A stretch of DNA of 64,000 nucleotides from Girardia tigrina. Its lineage: Eukaryota; Platyhelminthes; Tricladida; Dugesiidae. The stretch lies in NCBI GenBank assembly GCA_001938485.1, contig MQRK01248982.1, positions 4,783 through 68,782 on the forward strand. The letters are read 5' to 3'. Positions 1-14,300 of this stretch are shown one piece after another; position 1 is the first letter of the stretch; every line of letters starts with the position of its first letter. A program made the translations under genes and the position numbers. The notes below the pieces were generated by a model that saw nothing but the letters and a program-made list of their open reading frames with translations, was not told the DNA's origin and did no database searches.

Positions 1-2197
1 AAAAAATTGTCTCGTGTTGTCATTTAATAGTAATCGAATTTAATTTGACGTTTTAAACTCATAGTCTCTTAATAAATTCATTACCTTAGGAAGGTTCGCA
101 ATTAACCGAATTGTAAATCTTCCTTTTCTGTTGAAACTTACGGAGATCGAAATTCACGTCGACCCCCACGTTTCCAACAGTATAAACGTTCGCGTGTGAT
201 TTGATAGTTACGAAATATATTTAGATTTTAGATTATCTCTGTTATAATACCAGAATCATCACTTAAATGGGGAGGCATGTTACATATTTTTTCAGTCACC
301 TCAAATATATCAACAGCAAAGAGTGTAGCGTGACCTTAAAACATATTTTAACCATAGCGGCCATCATACTAGAAATGTGCCCCCGTTTTTTATGTATTCT
401 TGTCATTTTCTTTCATAGGGATAAAGATTATTTTAAGTCTATCCGAAAAGTTGTTTACAAAAAATTGTTTAGATATTAATTTTTTAAATTATAAATTTAA
501 TGTTAAAATAAATTAGTTTCAAGCAGGATTGCCTAAATCTCATCATAAAAATTTCGAAAATGGTTATTTTGAGAAATATTTTCTGTATTAATTTAATTTA
601 TGGTGTCTGGAAAGCCCGAATATCGTAAGTAAAGAACAAGTTGTTTTTATCAAAATAAACTGATACTGACAGTAAAGGCATATTTGAGAATTGTGCCGGA
701 TTATCTTGACACAAGGTAATTTCAAATATAGACAACCGCAAGACAAGAAAAGTATTCTAACACTCAGGAGTCACTGTACTTCCAGGTTTTTGGTTAATAA
801 TCTAATTTTCAGTAAAATTTTTATAAACAATTTTCTTTCAGATTGACAATTAATAAACCCATTGAAAATATATTTTCTGGGATGCTGAATATATTTAGTT
901 CCGATAATTTTAATATCAACAAATAAATTTATGTACGAACAAACAGAAAACAACAGTTCCTTTGTTCTTATGAAAAAATACGCACAAAATAAGGCAATAA
1001 ATAGATTTATAATTTCTGTAAAGGATTCATAAATTTTAAGTCGAAAAACGAAAAAAGTTCAACAAATTATAAAATTTGTTTAAACTAATCAACTAAAGTT
1101 GATTAATTTAATACTTAAACAAGTCGGTTCAAAGTTCTTCAATAAAGAAATTCTATTATTTCTTTATGCTAATACTTTATGGATGCGGACCTTGAGGAAA
1201 TAATAAATTTGAAGTAGGATCTCGTTATTTTTTAATAATATTTTGGCTGTACTGCAATTGTCATTACTGCGGTTTTCACATATAAATTAGAATAATTTTA
1301 TGAAATTGAAAAATTTTAAACATTATTAATACTTGAAATATTATTATTATTTCAATTTATTTCAATCAAATTTATTATTATTTTAAATATAATTATTTAA
1401 TGAAATTTATTATTAATACTGAGTTTTGTGAACGCTTATTCGATATTGTTGAAAAATCATTTTATTAAAGCTTTTTTAAGAAATTCATTTTTGTACATGT
1501 TTAGGAATATTATTCATCGTCAGCAATTATATTAATGTTTCAATGTTATTTTTATTTTGTCAAAGTAACATTTTATTTATTTATTTTAAGATGCTATTAG
1601 ACAATAATGACAAAAATTTGAAAAATTTTAGGTGTAGATTCGTAGTGGCTCAAGTAAAAATAAAAATATGACAATATATAAAATATTATAAGCAGACCGG
1701 GGAAAATATTAAAAACATATTTTTAAATTTCTTTAAGTAACCTAATCTTTAAGAAAAATATCTATATTGATTGCGCAATAGATAACTTCTCTGATTTCTT
1801 TTAGAAAATATTTGTACCACAATTTCAGATGGAAATAAATATTTAAAAATTTATTACACATTTTCAAGGTATATGTGATGTGTGAAGCATTGATGATTAA
1901 ATATGTATTTTAATTCTGAAATCATTGTGCAAACACCATCTTCAACTTTATTACAAGTTTTTTATGATTTCAAAATTACATAATGATATATAAATGCAAA
2001 TATATAACTGTTAGTTTAGTCTGATAATGACAGTTAATCTGTTGAAATAAAATAACAATAAATTATGTCGAAAGTTGTTTTCGAAACAATTTATCATCAT
2101 TGTTTAAATATTGACAATCTAATATGTTAGATTTTATTTTATTTAATAATAGAAATTACATTATTGTTTATGAAACATTATTTGTTTATTATTTCAG
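1..2197. other. AT-rich DNA upstream of the first recognised exon
   Basis: I see no supported gene, repeat or element. A 5' exon of the Relish gene ending in phase 2 could be here or outside the window. The short open frame at 267-479 has no recognisable content. Confidence 0.3.
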
Positions 2198-2348
2198 TGA
2201 TGAGATATGGAATGATTTACAATATCCTTGCTCGATTACCTACATGTCACCATTTGCTGCTGGTTTTCGCTTTCGATACCAGTCAGAAATCGATAAAAAG
2301 TCATACTCGTTATTGAAAACTGAAGGCAACAAAGCGCCAGTTGTAAAA
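2198..2348 (+). CDS. Rel: Relish exon: start of Rel homology domain with DNA-recognition loop
   Basis: The acceptor is TTTCAG and the donor is AAA|gtggga. The motif GFRFRYQSE is the Rel recognition loop (consensus FRFRYxCE). The redox-sensitive Cys of p50 and Dorsal is Ser here, as I recall it also is in Drosophila Relish (FRFRYKSE). The usual glycine-rich continuation is replaced by a Lys/Ser stretch. The exon starts in phase 2 and ends in phase 0. Confidence 0.8.
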
Positions 2349-5300
2349 GTGGGAGCAATTTTGCAATTTAGCTTTTTTCTTATAAAATAAATTTTTAAAA
2401 ATAATTTTAATTTAATTTAATTTCTTTTTAGTGAATATTGATTTAAAATTTAGTTCTTTTTTTTCATATAATTTTGAACTTAATTATTAAAGTAATTTTT
2501 TTTATTAATCATTTTTTTGCGTTTTATTAATGGTTATTATTGTTAATTGTTATTATTATTGTTTACTATTGCATAATAATTATTCATATTGTTAGTTGCA
2601 TTTAAATCGTCTTCGATATTCGAATTAGAATTCGCAATGATCAAAATTTTTATTAGAACAAATTAATAATTTTTGTTACAAACAAATTTTAACTGCGTTC
2701 TCAAAATCGATTCGCGGACATTTTAATTCTCAGATTTTGATTAAATTTTTAAAAACTCAAACTTAAATAATCATGCCAAAACAATTTTTGGTGTACAAGC
2801 TTTTATAATTTGTCATATGTTTGCGGTTCTGTATCTATTTCACCCACTTCCCACATTTTTTCACTGAATTATCAAAGCCTACTAGGCGAAAACCCGCTTA
2901 CTATTTGCATTTAGATGTAGCAAATTTCAAAGCCTACTACTGAGGAAAACATGAGAACGACACTTTAATTACTTTTTTGCGGCCAAACTAAAGGCGGTAG
3001 ATGAGCAGTGACAGTGAAAAAGTGTATTGTCACCTAGAATACATCCATCCTGAAAGTTTCATGTCGCTAGGTGAACGGGAAGTGGGTGAATTTTCGACCG
3101 CAAGATTTGATGCATCCAGACAGACAAACAAATGAAACGTAATAAAAGCTTGTAAAAATAATATTTAGTTCGACTTTAATTGAACCTTATTTAACCCTTC
3201 GTAACATGGTGTGACACTTCTGTAACAAACAGTTGCAACTTACAGGATCTCTAACTATTAACATATCACATTTTAAATCACTGTTGCATATCTGTTACAC
3301 ACCGATCTATACAACATCGGTAATTTATTAGTACCTACAGGTGGCGTTGGTGGTAGGATGATGAATTTGACAGATGAATTTTTTTAAGATATTGAGTTAC
3401 GAAGGGTTAATTGGAACAAATGTTTTGTCATTAAATTAAGGTTTTATGAAAAGCAACATTTGTACAACAACAAGGGTTCGTTTTCATTAATGTAATCGCC
3501 ATTACTTTCGATTATTCTTCTCCAATGAAGCTTCGACAAGAAAATTTCGCGGTGGTTTTCAGGTCGAAAAACTTTTGAAGGGCTTCTTTCTCGTGTTGAT
3601 CTTTAATGAAGCGGCGTCCGTGAATTATATTTATTGGCCAAAAGCGTGAAAATTCTTGGGTTCGATGTGGGTCTGCTTCATACTGCATGAATCAAAATTC
3701 TTCCACCATGCCAAATTATCTCGTCTTTGGAAGTGCTTCTTTGTTCAATATTTGATGATCAACCATTCCAGTCTATCTATCATTGGATTAAAATGAATTT
3801 ATTTCATGTTTCTTAAAAACTAAGTAAAAATACATTAACCATTTCAACACAATTTTTTTATTTCAGTAATCCATGTAATATATTATACGCCAAAATATTT
3901 TTTTCCAATTTATTTTGACTAATTTGATTCTATTATTTTTTTTTCAATCTACTCAAAATAAATTAGAAAAAAATATTTTGGGCTATAATATTACATGGAT
4001 TACTGAAATAAAAGTCGTGTTAAAAGGGTTAAACGGGATTGATTCTATTCTCACAAACCAGTCATTGGCAGCTATCGATTGCCATTTAAGAAAACGATAT
4101 TTTTACTCTATCATTCCGTACTATAACAGGTGACGGAGATTGATGAAAACGATAAGTTTAATGCATGGTGTAGATTGATCCGATAACGGGATTTTTATCT
4201 CGAAACGCGTCGTTTTATTTTTATCCCTTGTAGTAATACTTATTAATTATTAGTATTGAAGTCTTAATCATTGTTGAAAGATGAAGGCAACAAAGAGTAA
4301 TTTGTAAAAGTGGGAGCAATTTGAATATTATTTTTATAATGAAACAATTTTTTAAAATTATTTATTAATTTTTATTTTATTTTTTTCGTCAAAATAAAAA
4401 ATCTCTTTTTTTAATATATTTTTGAAACTTAATTATTCAATTTCGTTTTTAAGGTTACCTTTTCTTTTTATTATGATTATTATTTTTTAATTTTATTTGA
4501 CTTCTTTTATTATATCTGTTAAAGTAAAAAATTTAACAAACTATTATATAAAAAAAATGAAAATGAAAATTAAAAAAAAAACAAATGAAAAATAAAAAGA
4601 ATTGCAGAAAGTGACAAATTAGAAACGCAAAATGGAAAAAATTAAAAATGAAACTACTAAAAAAATAAAAATGAAAAATGGCAAAAAATAAATGAAATTA
4701 AAATAAAAATGATAAAAAAAACAAAAATAAATGTGAAAAAATAAATAAAAATAAATAAAATGGAAAAAAAACATCAAAATAAAAATAAAGCAAAACAGAT
4801 TGAAAAGGAGCTTGAGATTGAACAGTTTAATTATTCCAGCGGATTAGAAAGATTCAAAAGTCACTTTGTTAGCTTTTGCAAGCTTATTTCAGGCGAAACT
4901 TCAAGATAAAGGATGGGATCTTTGATGGAGTTAGCAAAGAAAAAAAGGAGTTCATTCAAATTAAGTGTTGTTTACAATCGTGACTACACTAAAAAGGTTT
5001 TATAAAATGTTTACCTGATCAGTCGCTCACAAGACAATATAAAACTCATGACGTTAAAGAAGGCTTAAAACCACGTAAATGTTATTATGTACAAATACTG
5101 ACGGATCATATAAACTAAAGTGTTATAATATTGGGACAAACATAAATTCTCGTTGTTTCTCTGGGTTTCCGCTTTTAATGGTGGGAAGTTGAATAACGAA
5201 AATTTAAGGTTTCAATTTATTATATTTTTTCCAAGTATTGGATATTTATAACTACATTTATCGTAAAATTTCTTTGTTTTACTCCTTATTTTTAGGTTTC

Positions 5301-8300
5301 TTATTTTTAATATTTTATATAATTATTCTTTTTCATTTTAATATTCTCTTGAAATATATATTTTATATCTCATTTTGTTATGAAAGTTTAACGATAAACA
5401 ATGTGTTTTTATTTATATTATTTTTGCTTATAACTGGAGTCTCCAAGAGGATTTCTATAGCAATTCTATTTTATACTTGAATTCAATTGGCTATCGAAGG
5501 TAGAAGTGAGTGGTACAAATGCAAACAAATACTTTTGGGCGTATGGCAGCACTTCTGGTCACATAATACCCTTAATTCTAACCTTAGTCAACATTTTGAT
5601 AATAAATCACTCCTTGCACAGGTTTGCAATGATTGCCAACTGGTATTCTTAAATTATGATGCAATTGTGATTAGTATTTGATATTTTTGTTTTACTGGTC
5701 ATATCCATTTGTAGAATTAGACTGTATTAATTGCGAATTAAATTTCTTTTATATTTATACTGTCTTATGTTATAAATTGTTTTTCATACGGTTATTTATC
5801 ATCCAAATATTTCAAAAAAACTGAACCAACTTTAAAAGGTTAATTTTGTACAATATCAGAATAAATTAAGAATAAATTTCAAATACAAATTTTGTTTCCA
5901 TATACACCGCACTCGCAAAAGTATCTGACCACCTTTTTTAAAATATTGGCATTGAAAAACTGTTATCTATGAAGCAACAAAAATAGAAGAATGAAATGAC
6001 AATTTATTTTCATGAATTCGAAAATAAGATTTTGTTGAATATCTATAAGTCTTTATAATCTCATAAACTTTCTCAGGGATGGTGTTTATAATATTATGCG
6101 TAAATTCCATTGAGATCGAGGTTCACTATTCCTGCAAATAATGACTCAAAGAAACTAGCGTCGTAGGAACACGCTTTCTCCTTTTTATTGGCTTCTCTAA
6201 CTCATATAACATCTCTATAGGATTTAGGTCTGGGCTTTGAGGTACCCATGATTTTACAGTAAATTCTTTAATCTCAAATTAGCTCTTCATCACCTTGAAA
6301 GTGTGACAAGTTAGTTGCACTGTCTTGTTGAAATATTGTTGCGCTTACCTCCGGCAAAAAGGGAATGCACCATTCTCAACAATATTGACATACTCCTGTC
6401 TATTGACTCATTCGAGAAACAAAAGCGATCAAATCGTCTCTCAGGTAAAGCAACCCCATACTATCACCCACCCTCTACTGTGATTTACATTTGCGTCCTT
6501 AAAAACACCATGAAACTTATATTTCGTATACTAATGTGTATTGCAATGAATGTAATCTGAACATACCTGACAGTTAGGGTGATAACACTCTATGACTCAC
6601 AAATTCGAATATTTGACTTGAATGACATAGCGTGATTCGTCAGATCAAACGATATTAGTCCACTGTGGCTGCATCCAAAACTTTCACTCTTTGTACCACG
6701 ATAATCTTCGTATTCTGTTTGTCTCACTAACATATGGCTTTTTCTTGCCATATCTTTCATAATAATTCATTTAATGCAGACCTCTCTTCATTGTCAATTT
6801 AGTGACTTGAGGTGTGGTATATAGATAAAAGATTTGGATGAGGGAACCATTTCTGTTTCTTTTCACTATTTTCTTTAAGTTAGGTTTCCTTCTGTTGGAA
6901 ATAAGGGGAGGACAGCCATTCTATACTAGCAAGAAACATTTCCGCTCGTTTTGAATGAACGTATTGTGTTTGCTATAATAGTTTTAAGGTGTCCAGTTAA
7001 GGTGATTATCTGTCTCTGAGATTTTCCATTTAAATTGTAGCTAAATATAATGTCGCGCTGAGTTTCAGTTAGTTCACGGCCCTTCATTTAAAAAAAATTA
7101 CATCCATGAACTATACTATATGTTAGGAAAACGATATTTTAATGATGACATAGTAAATAATTAGTATTTGAGTTTTTTATTTTTATGTATATTTTGTTAT
7201 ATTCAAACAGTTGGAAGTTTATTATATTTTATAATAATACCGGGTGGTCGGATGCCTTTGCTAGAGCTGTCATAACAATATTCAAATAAATATTTATTAA
7301 TTAACATTTTTATATTAAATTAATATTCGTTCATAAAAATATATTTTAATAGTTTTAACAAAGTGAAAAACGAAAAAAAACATCTTCTGAGTAACCATTT
7401 ATTATTTCTCAATTCACGACATGCTTCTTTCTTAAAAGAACATCATCAGGTGGATCTTCCATTAATATAACAAATGTTTATATATTCAAAACTAAAACCA
7501 AAGAGAGTCTGTATCGAACACAGAATATTTACTGAATTAGTTTCAGACATCAACTTTAACTAAGTAATAATAACAAGATTCTATTTTAAAACATTTTCCA
7601 GTAATTAATTTCGGCGCCTTGTCCACAACAATCTTTTGAATTGTGTCTCAGCTTATATAACTAGATAATGATTGTGTTATCATTAATATAATGTATTTAA
7701 AAAGGATTATCAGAGAAGTGTGGAACTCAAATATTAATTTCAGATCCATTTTTTAAATAGATTAATCATAATTTGAAACTCATTTTCTTCAAAATTCTTT
7801 TTATGTGGCTGTTCACACATTACAAGTATAACTTTTTTAATCATACATATTTTTTTAATTTTTCCAAACCATCAATAATTCTTTTATGCTATCCGGCTTT
7901 GGCAGTCTCGGTGAATGAGATAATCTGATGTTTTAATATTGTTAATGAAAAATAAAGGTAGAATATTTTGCGTTTCATTGGTAATGCCATCTGAATTTTC
8001 CATTTTATCGAAGTAAATGATATGGATACAGCTCTTCAATTTCAATAGAAAATGTTGACATTAAAATGATTTTTTGAGCTGCACAATTAAATAATATTAA
8101 ATATATTTTTTATTAATAAACCTTAAGTTTATATTTTTTTTCTGCATGGATATTGTAATGATATTCTATCAACCATTACATTTCAGTTATCCTATTATTT
8201 TTATCATCGTGTGATAATAAACACGAAAACAAACTAAAAATTAATAATAACAAAAATTTACATCCTCCAATGATTAATCAATTTATTAATAATAGAACAC

Positions 8301-11300
8301 TATTAATAAAACCAGTAACTGAATAAACATAACGTCTGTTTTCGATGCGAATTAGGTCCCACTAGTAGTGTATTTACGAAGAGACGATCCCCTTTTTGAG
8401 ACAGTCTTCAGAAATATTTACTTTCAAAATGTATAATAATTGCGATGTACGCGATTGATTTTGAACGGGTAGTAAACATCACTTTGTGAAAAGTACTGAA
8501 ATAAAATCGAATATTGATCTATGTTTGAAATAAAAAACATAAGTGAAGTTTTATTTACATATGAAAAATAATGACTATTATAACTGCAATCTTAATTTTT
8601 TTTAAATCTCTCCTGATCCTAACATATCTTAAACGCTACTGGGTTCTAACAATAAAAATTGGGTATCAGTCGTAAAATCACATCACATCTGTTGAAAGTG
8701 AAGTTCAAGTTCGAAAGAATAATAACAACAGTAAAAAATATCTCACTTAGATTAATTCGGTTTTCTCCCTTATTTAATGGTTACTTTTGGAGATATCAAT
8801 AGAACTAAGAGAATTATTTTACTATTAAGAATGCACAATATTTTGTATTTTATAGAACTAAAATTTTGAATTTAATGGATAACATATATTTGTAAAACCA
8901 GGTTAACACTTTATTTTTGAGACGAGTAAACTCGTCATATCCATTTTTGTAGTATAGCACGGGAGCCGAGTTTACTCGTTTTCTTGCGCGAAGCGGTAAG
9001 GTGCGGTAAACAATGGGCTCCAGACAAGTGTGGGTGGTGCGTTTTATATTGTGGGCAGTATCAAATCTATCTACCTGCCGAGTGTGAGTTTCCCGCCATT
9101 TGGTTGGAAAATGCCCGCGCACAATTTTAAGTTTGATTTAAAACTTCAAAAAGTGATAAGTAATCAACTGAATAAATAGTTTGGCATTAAAACAGGTTTA
9201 AAATTTAATTAATATTCACATGCTACGATATTCTTTATTCATCATTGATTAATATCATTGAAAATAACCGTTTTTCCAAATTCTATAAATAGAAACTTAA
9301 AATGAAAATCATTGGTTGATCTTTGAAAATATTCTGCATAATTTTATAATACGTTGCATATAAAAATCTACGATCATATTTATATAGCTTGTTACCACAA
9401 TTTATAATACGTAAACATCAAAGGCGTCTTATGATGATGACGTTTTTCATATGCAATAATCTATGGTCGATATTTAGTGAATTTTCGATGAAATTGCTCT
9501 GGACAAATACCCAATATAATTTCTGTGTTTCTTAATTGTGTATTCCTATCCTTTAGGTTATTCTTCTTTCCTAACACAACAACATAATGAGAAAGATTTA
9601 TTGTTTTTATTCTTTAGATGATCTCATTTAATAATGATTTCTGCTCATGTTGATTTCTTGTTTTTAATATAATTATTGGTGATTATATTACTACACAAAT
9701 TCATTAGGACTCGTAAAATAATTCTTATTAAAAATTTTAAATTATAAATAATATGTACTTATTTGTATTATAGATGAATTAATTTGATATTTTACGATAA
9801 TCTAAATACAATTCTAAAATAATTTGAAGAAATCAAATAAAAAAGTTAACTAATAAAAATTTTATTCGCATTTAAAAATTTGTTCTCAAATTCAAAAGAA
9901 TTCGGACATTTAATAAAAATTATAATATAAATGTAGGCAATGAATTATTTTAAATTCAATATGGATGATTAGTAAAAACACATGTAGTTATTATTGTTTA
10001 AATATTTCAGTCGATTAAATTTTCGTTATTTTTAAAATATGGTTCGTGGAAAAAAGATGCATACGAAAATGCATGAGAAAATATTTGCCATGCATGTTAA
10101 AGGAAAATCAGTAAGGGAAATTTCAAGAATTTTAGAGATAAGTAAATCGGCGGTGTTCGATAACATTAAAAAAGCTAAATACCGTCTGAATAACTCATCG
10201 CCAAAGAATTCTGGACGACCAAAGTTGACTTCCGCTACTGATAACCGGTATTTGAAGAGGTTAATTCCTCAATATCGTCGTGCTACTGTTCAAGAAATCA
10301 ACGAGAAATGGAGTATGCAAACAGGCATTTCTTCTTCTCCGTCCACTTGTCTACGTCGAATACAGGATTTAAATTATTCATTCTACAAGGTAAGATTTTC
10401 TTAATGAAATATAAGCATTGCGTAACACTTTTTTAAGTCTAAAAACAAACCGTTTCTGTCACCTATTCAAAAGAAAAAGATACTTGAATGGGCTCTTAAT
10501 CATAGTAAATGGAGCCAAAATGATTGGAATAAAGTTATTTTTTCAGACGAATCTCGGTTTGAATTGTCTATGGGCCGAAATGGAAAATCGGTCTTAAGAC
10601 ATAGTACTGAGTCATTACTTTATAGAGGGCACAATGAACTCTACAAAGTATACCGAGATATTAAGGGAAAGTCTCATCCCATCTATTACACAATATTTTG
10701 ACAATGGAGATTTCATTTTTCAACAAGATGGAGCATCTTGTCATACTTCTAAATTTACAAAAACTTGGATGATGAAAAATAATGTCGTTCTGGACATGGC
10801 CTTCAGGAAGCCCAGATTTAAGTCCCATAGAGAATGCTTGGGCAATTATGAAAAAAACATCCTAAAAATGAAATTGATTTGAAGAATAAAATTTTAGCAA
10901 TATGGAATAGTTTTCCCATTGATAAATGTCAGGATTTATACAATTCAATGAATAGAAGAATGGAAGATGTCATGAAAGCAAAGGGCGATGTTACAAGATT
11001 TTAAATAGCAGATGTCCGAATTCTTTTGAATTTGAGAACAAATTTTTAAATGCGAATAAAATTTTTATTAGTTAACTTTTTTATTTGATTTCTTCAAATT
11101 ATTTTAGAATTGTATTTAGATTATCGTAAAATATCAAATTAATTCATAATACAAATATTATTTATAAAACGATTTTAATTAATCGAATAATATTAATTAA
11201 TATTTTGTTTAAAAATAAACTTGTTAAAAAATTTTATTTATTTATTGTCTTGTGATGTAAAATGAATGAGATGAGTGAACATTTGATTAATAATTGATAA

Positions 11301-14300
11301 ATAATGAATAAAAAAATTGTATACAAAATAGGAAAAGTTAAGTAACCTCAATTTTAAATATTTTTAATAATTTTTAATACTATTTTGATCATTGAATAAA
11401 ATAAAATTGAACTCAAATTTTTGTAATATTTTTCCTTAATAATATTATTTTGTAATAGTTTTTTTATTAAATATAATTAATAATTTTGAATTTTGCTACA
11501 ACTTATTTAATATTGTAGCAAACCAATTTTCTTAATGCTCGTTTTAAACATAATCATTGTACATGTTTCAATCTTACATGTATCATCCTCATTAATTAAA
11601 CAATTTTTAAATGTAAAATAAAAAAACAAAAATGTTACATAAATAAATGCAGTAATTAACAATAGTACTTAATAATAAAATATATAATTAATAACAAGTA
11701 CTTAATTACTGGTGATGATAAATGTAAATCTAAGCATGCCAACAATAATATTTCAAAATATCTTTTTAATTAATTAATAATAATATTATGATTTATTGTT
11801 TAAAAATTTTAGACTTCAGCTTGATTGAATTGTATTTTGGTTTTAGGTTAGTACTTTTGTACCAGATGCGATCTTTGTTCTTCAATTAGTTACTGATAAA
11901 GAAGATAATCCACATTTTAATATGATATACGAAGTACTGAAAGATAAAACTGTCAATTATGTAAATGATGGAATGTTTTCTCTTCATCTCTCGAGTCCTG
12001 GTGACCATGAAATCAAGTTAATTTTCTTCATCAAAAGTCGATTAATGAACAAATAAAAAAAAATTTAGTAATGTTGGACTCTAATAAATAAATATAAATA
12101 AATTCTAAAATACTTTTTCAATTTTTGTTAATTGTTTTAAATTTTTATTTTAAGTAAATTATTTTTTTTTAATTATAATAACATTTATATCATTAAAATT
12201 AGTCAAAATATGTAATTATTGGAAAACTAAATCTTTCATCTCAAGTAGTTGAAAACTTTTTGTAAGATTCAAAAAAGATATCAATAGTAAGAACATTGAA
12301 AGTGTATTCGAAAGCATTTTATAGTCAATGAAGAAATCCGAAAGATGTTGTAGTAAACAATTTACAAATAAAAAATATTAATATAACTACCACGGTTGCA
12401 TAGTGGTTGTAGTGACCCAGTCAATTATTATATATAAATTATATATAGTAAATTATATATAAAATTATATATATATAAAACAATCGATAAAAGTAATCAT
12501 TAATATTACTGTTTACAATTATACTATATTGCCTGCGGGGCGTTTTCTTGTAAAATCGGTTCGTAAAGGAATTTTCTGCAAACCCAATCAATATTCCCCC
12601 TGAAAGTGCTCCTCTTCATGTGATCTATTTTCTCAAAATTTCGTTGTGCAACCGAATGATTCTCTGACGTTTCCATCGATATTGTTACAACAGAAGATCA
12701 TTCCTTGAAACCTTTGAACAACAAACACAAATCGAAATCGAGATTTATCTGTGCCGTTCTCTCTTTCTCGTATGTGATTTTTTTTGTTATATATGTTTAT
12801 TTATATTGTGCAAAATAAAAGTTTTATACATATTTATCTTTATTTTTTTGTTACGTTAAAGGAGTTCACTGAAACACGTTTTCAGTTAGCTCTTTTACAG
12901 TGGTATTGGTATTTTCAATACAATTAAATTTATTTGTCTTAACAATTGTGTTATACTGTCTTATAAAAATGTTCCATCTTAGTTAAAGTTTTTAATGATT
13001 GGAAGTTCATATGAGTTATATTTAAAGACACTTTATCAAATAATGAAGGAAATGAAAAATTTTAATAACATTGGATTTATTAATTAGCAAAAAAATCGAA
13101 CTTAAAAGTGGTCGTTACATAGTTGCATATTCTAATCTGGCGATTTGTAAAAATTAATACATATAAAATAAATTGAACTTCAAACTCAAATTTTTGAAAA
13201 TGGAATTTCGTAAATATTTAACTTTTAATATATCCTATTTCTTGTAGGCTTGAGAATTTAGGTATTCGCAAAATGAAAAGTAAAGAAGCTATTGAAAGAA
13301 TCCAGAGTGAGTCCATGATTTAATATTTATTTTATAATTTATTTATATTATTTTGCAATTTATAATAAAATCTGTTTATCAATTAATATGGTATTCATAA
13401 TTTAATACAATAAATTAATATTATGTTTCCAGAAAAGATTAGGGTTTTCAATTGGCCAACTTAAAAGAACTATAACTTTCTTAATGTTTATCGGATTGAA
13501 TCGAAATAGGCACTGTTAAATTTATAGTTATACAATTCAAAATATTCTGTCCTTATACAAACTATACTTTCATCATAGTCGGATGGGGTCAGAATATTTT
13601 TCTTTAATACATATATATGTCTAAATACGTCTAATTAAGTTCTAAATATACTTAAGTACTTAATGATATTTGTGAAGGACAGGTTCACTCTTAAAATTTT
13701 TGAAATAATTAATTTTTATAAATAATCTCTAAAATAAGGAAATATTTAAAATAAAAAGTTTTCTAAACAATTATAACTAAAAAAATAAAATTTGGTGTTA
13801 ATGAATCTTAATTTTGACCAAGAACCCAACATGTCGACCATCGCCAATAGCTCCGAACAACTAATTTCGAGGCTCATATCTGACAAATTTAAGCGGCAAG
13901 ATAATGTGGAAACATTCATTTCGGCTTGCGCAAGATACATCAAAGTGGCCAAAGTATGCAAGAGATAATGGTAATTGGTTTACTGTCACACGAACTCGTA
14001 CCAATATACGAAAAAAACCGAAGTGAAGGGATATGAAGCCAGTCTACGACAAGCTTTTCAGACGAAAAGCACGTTAATGGAGCATTTGATAGAGGCGGTA
14101 AACTTCGAGAGATCTGGAGAATCAGTGGAGGAATTCTTCGTTAAGCAAAAAAGGTTTGCGGCAAAATTGATGAAACATAAGTGGACAGAGACGGAGGTAG
14201 AGAAATGCTTTCTGATTCACGGGTCAAAAGATAGTGACGTGAATTGTGTCACGCAGGATCAGAAAAAGTATACGAATATCGGAGGGACAAGTTTGACATC

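Noticed and set aside
267-479. 70-codon open frame near the window start as a possible first Relish exon
   Set aside because: No Rel-like text, no donor in the required phase, composition like other chance frames.
8850-9122. 90-codon minus-strand frame in a GC-richer patch
   Set aside because: No motif; the patch is better explained as a TTAA-type element fragment.
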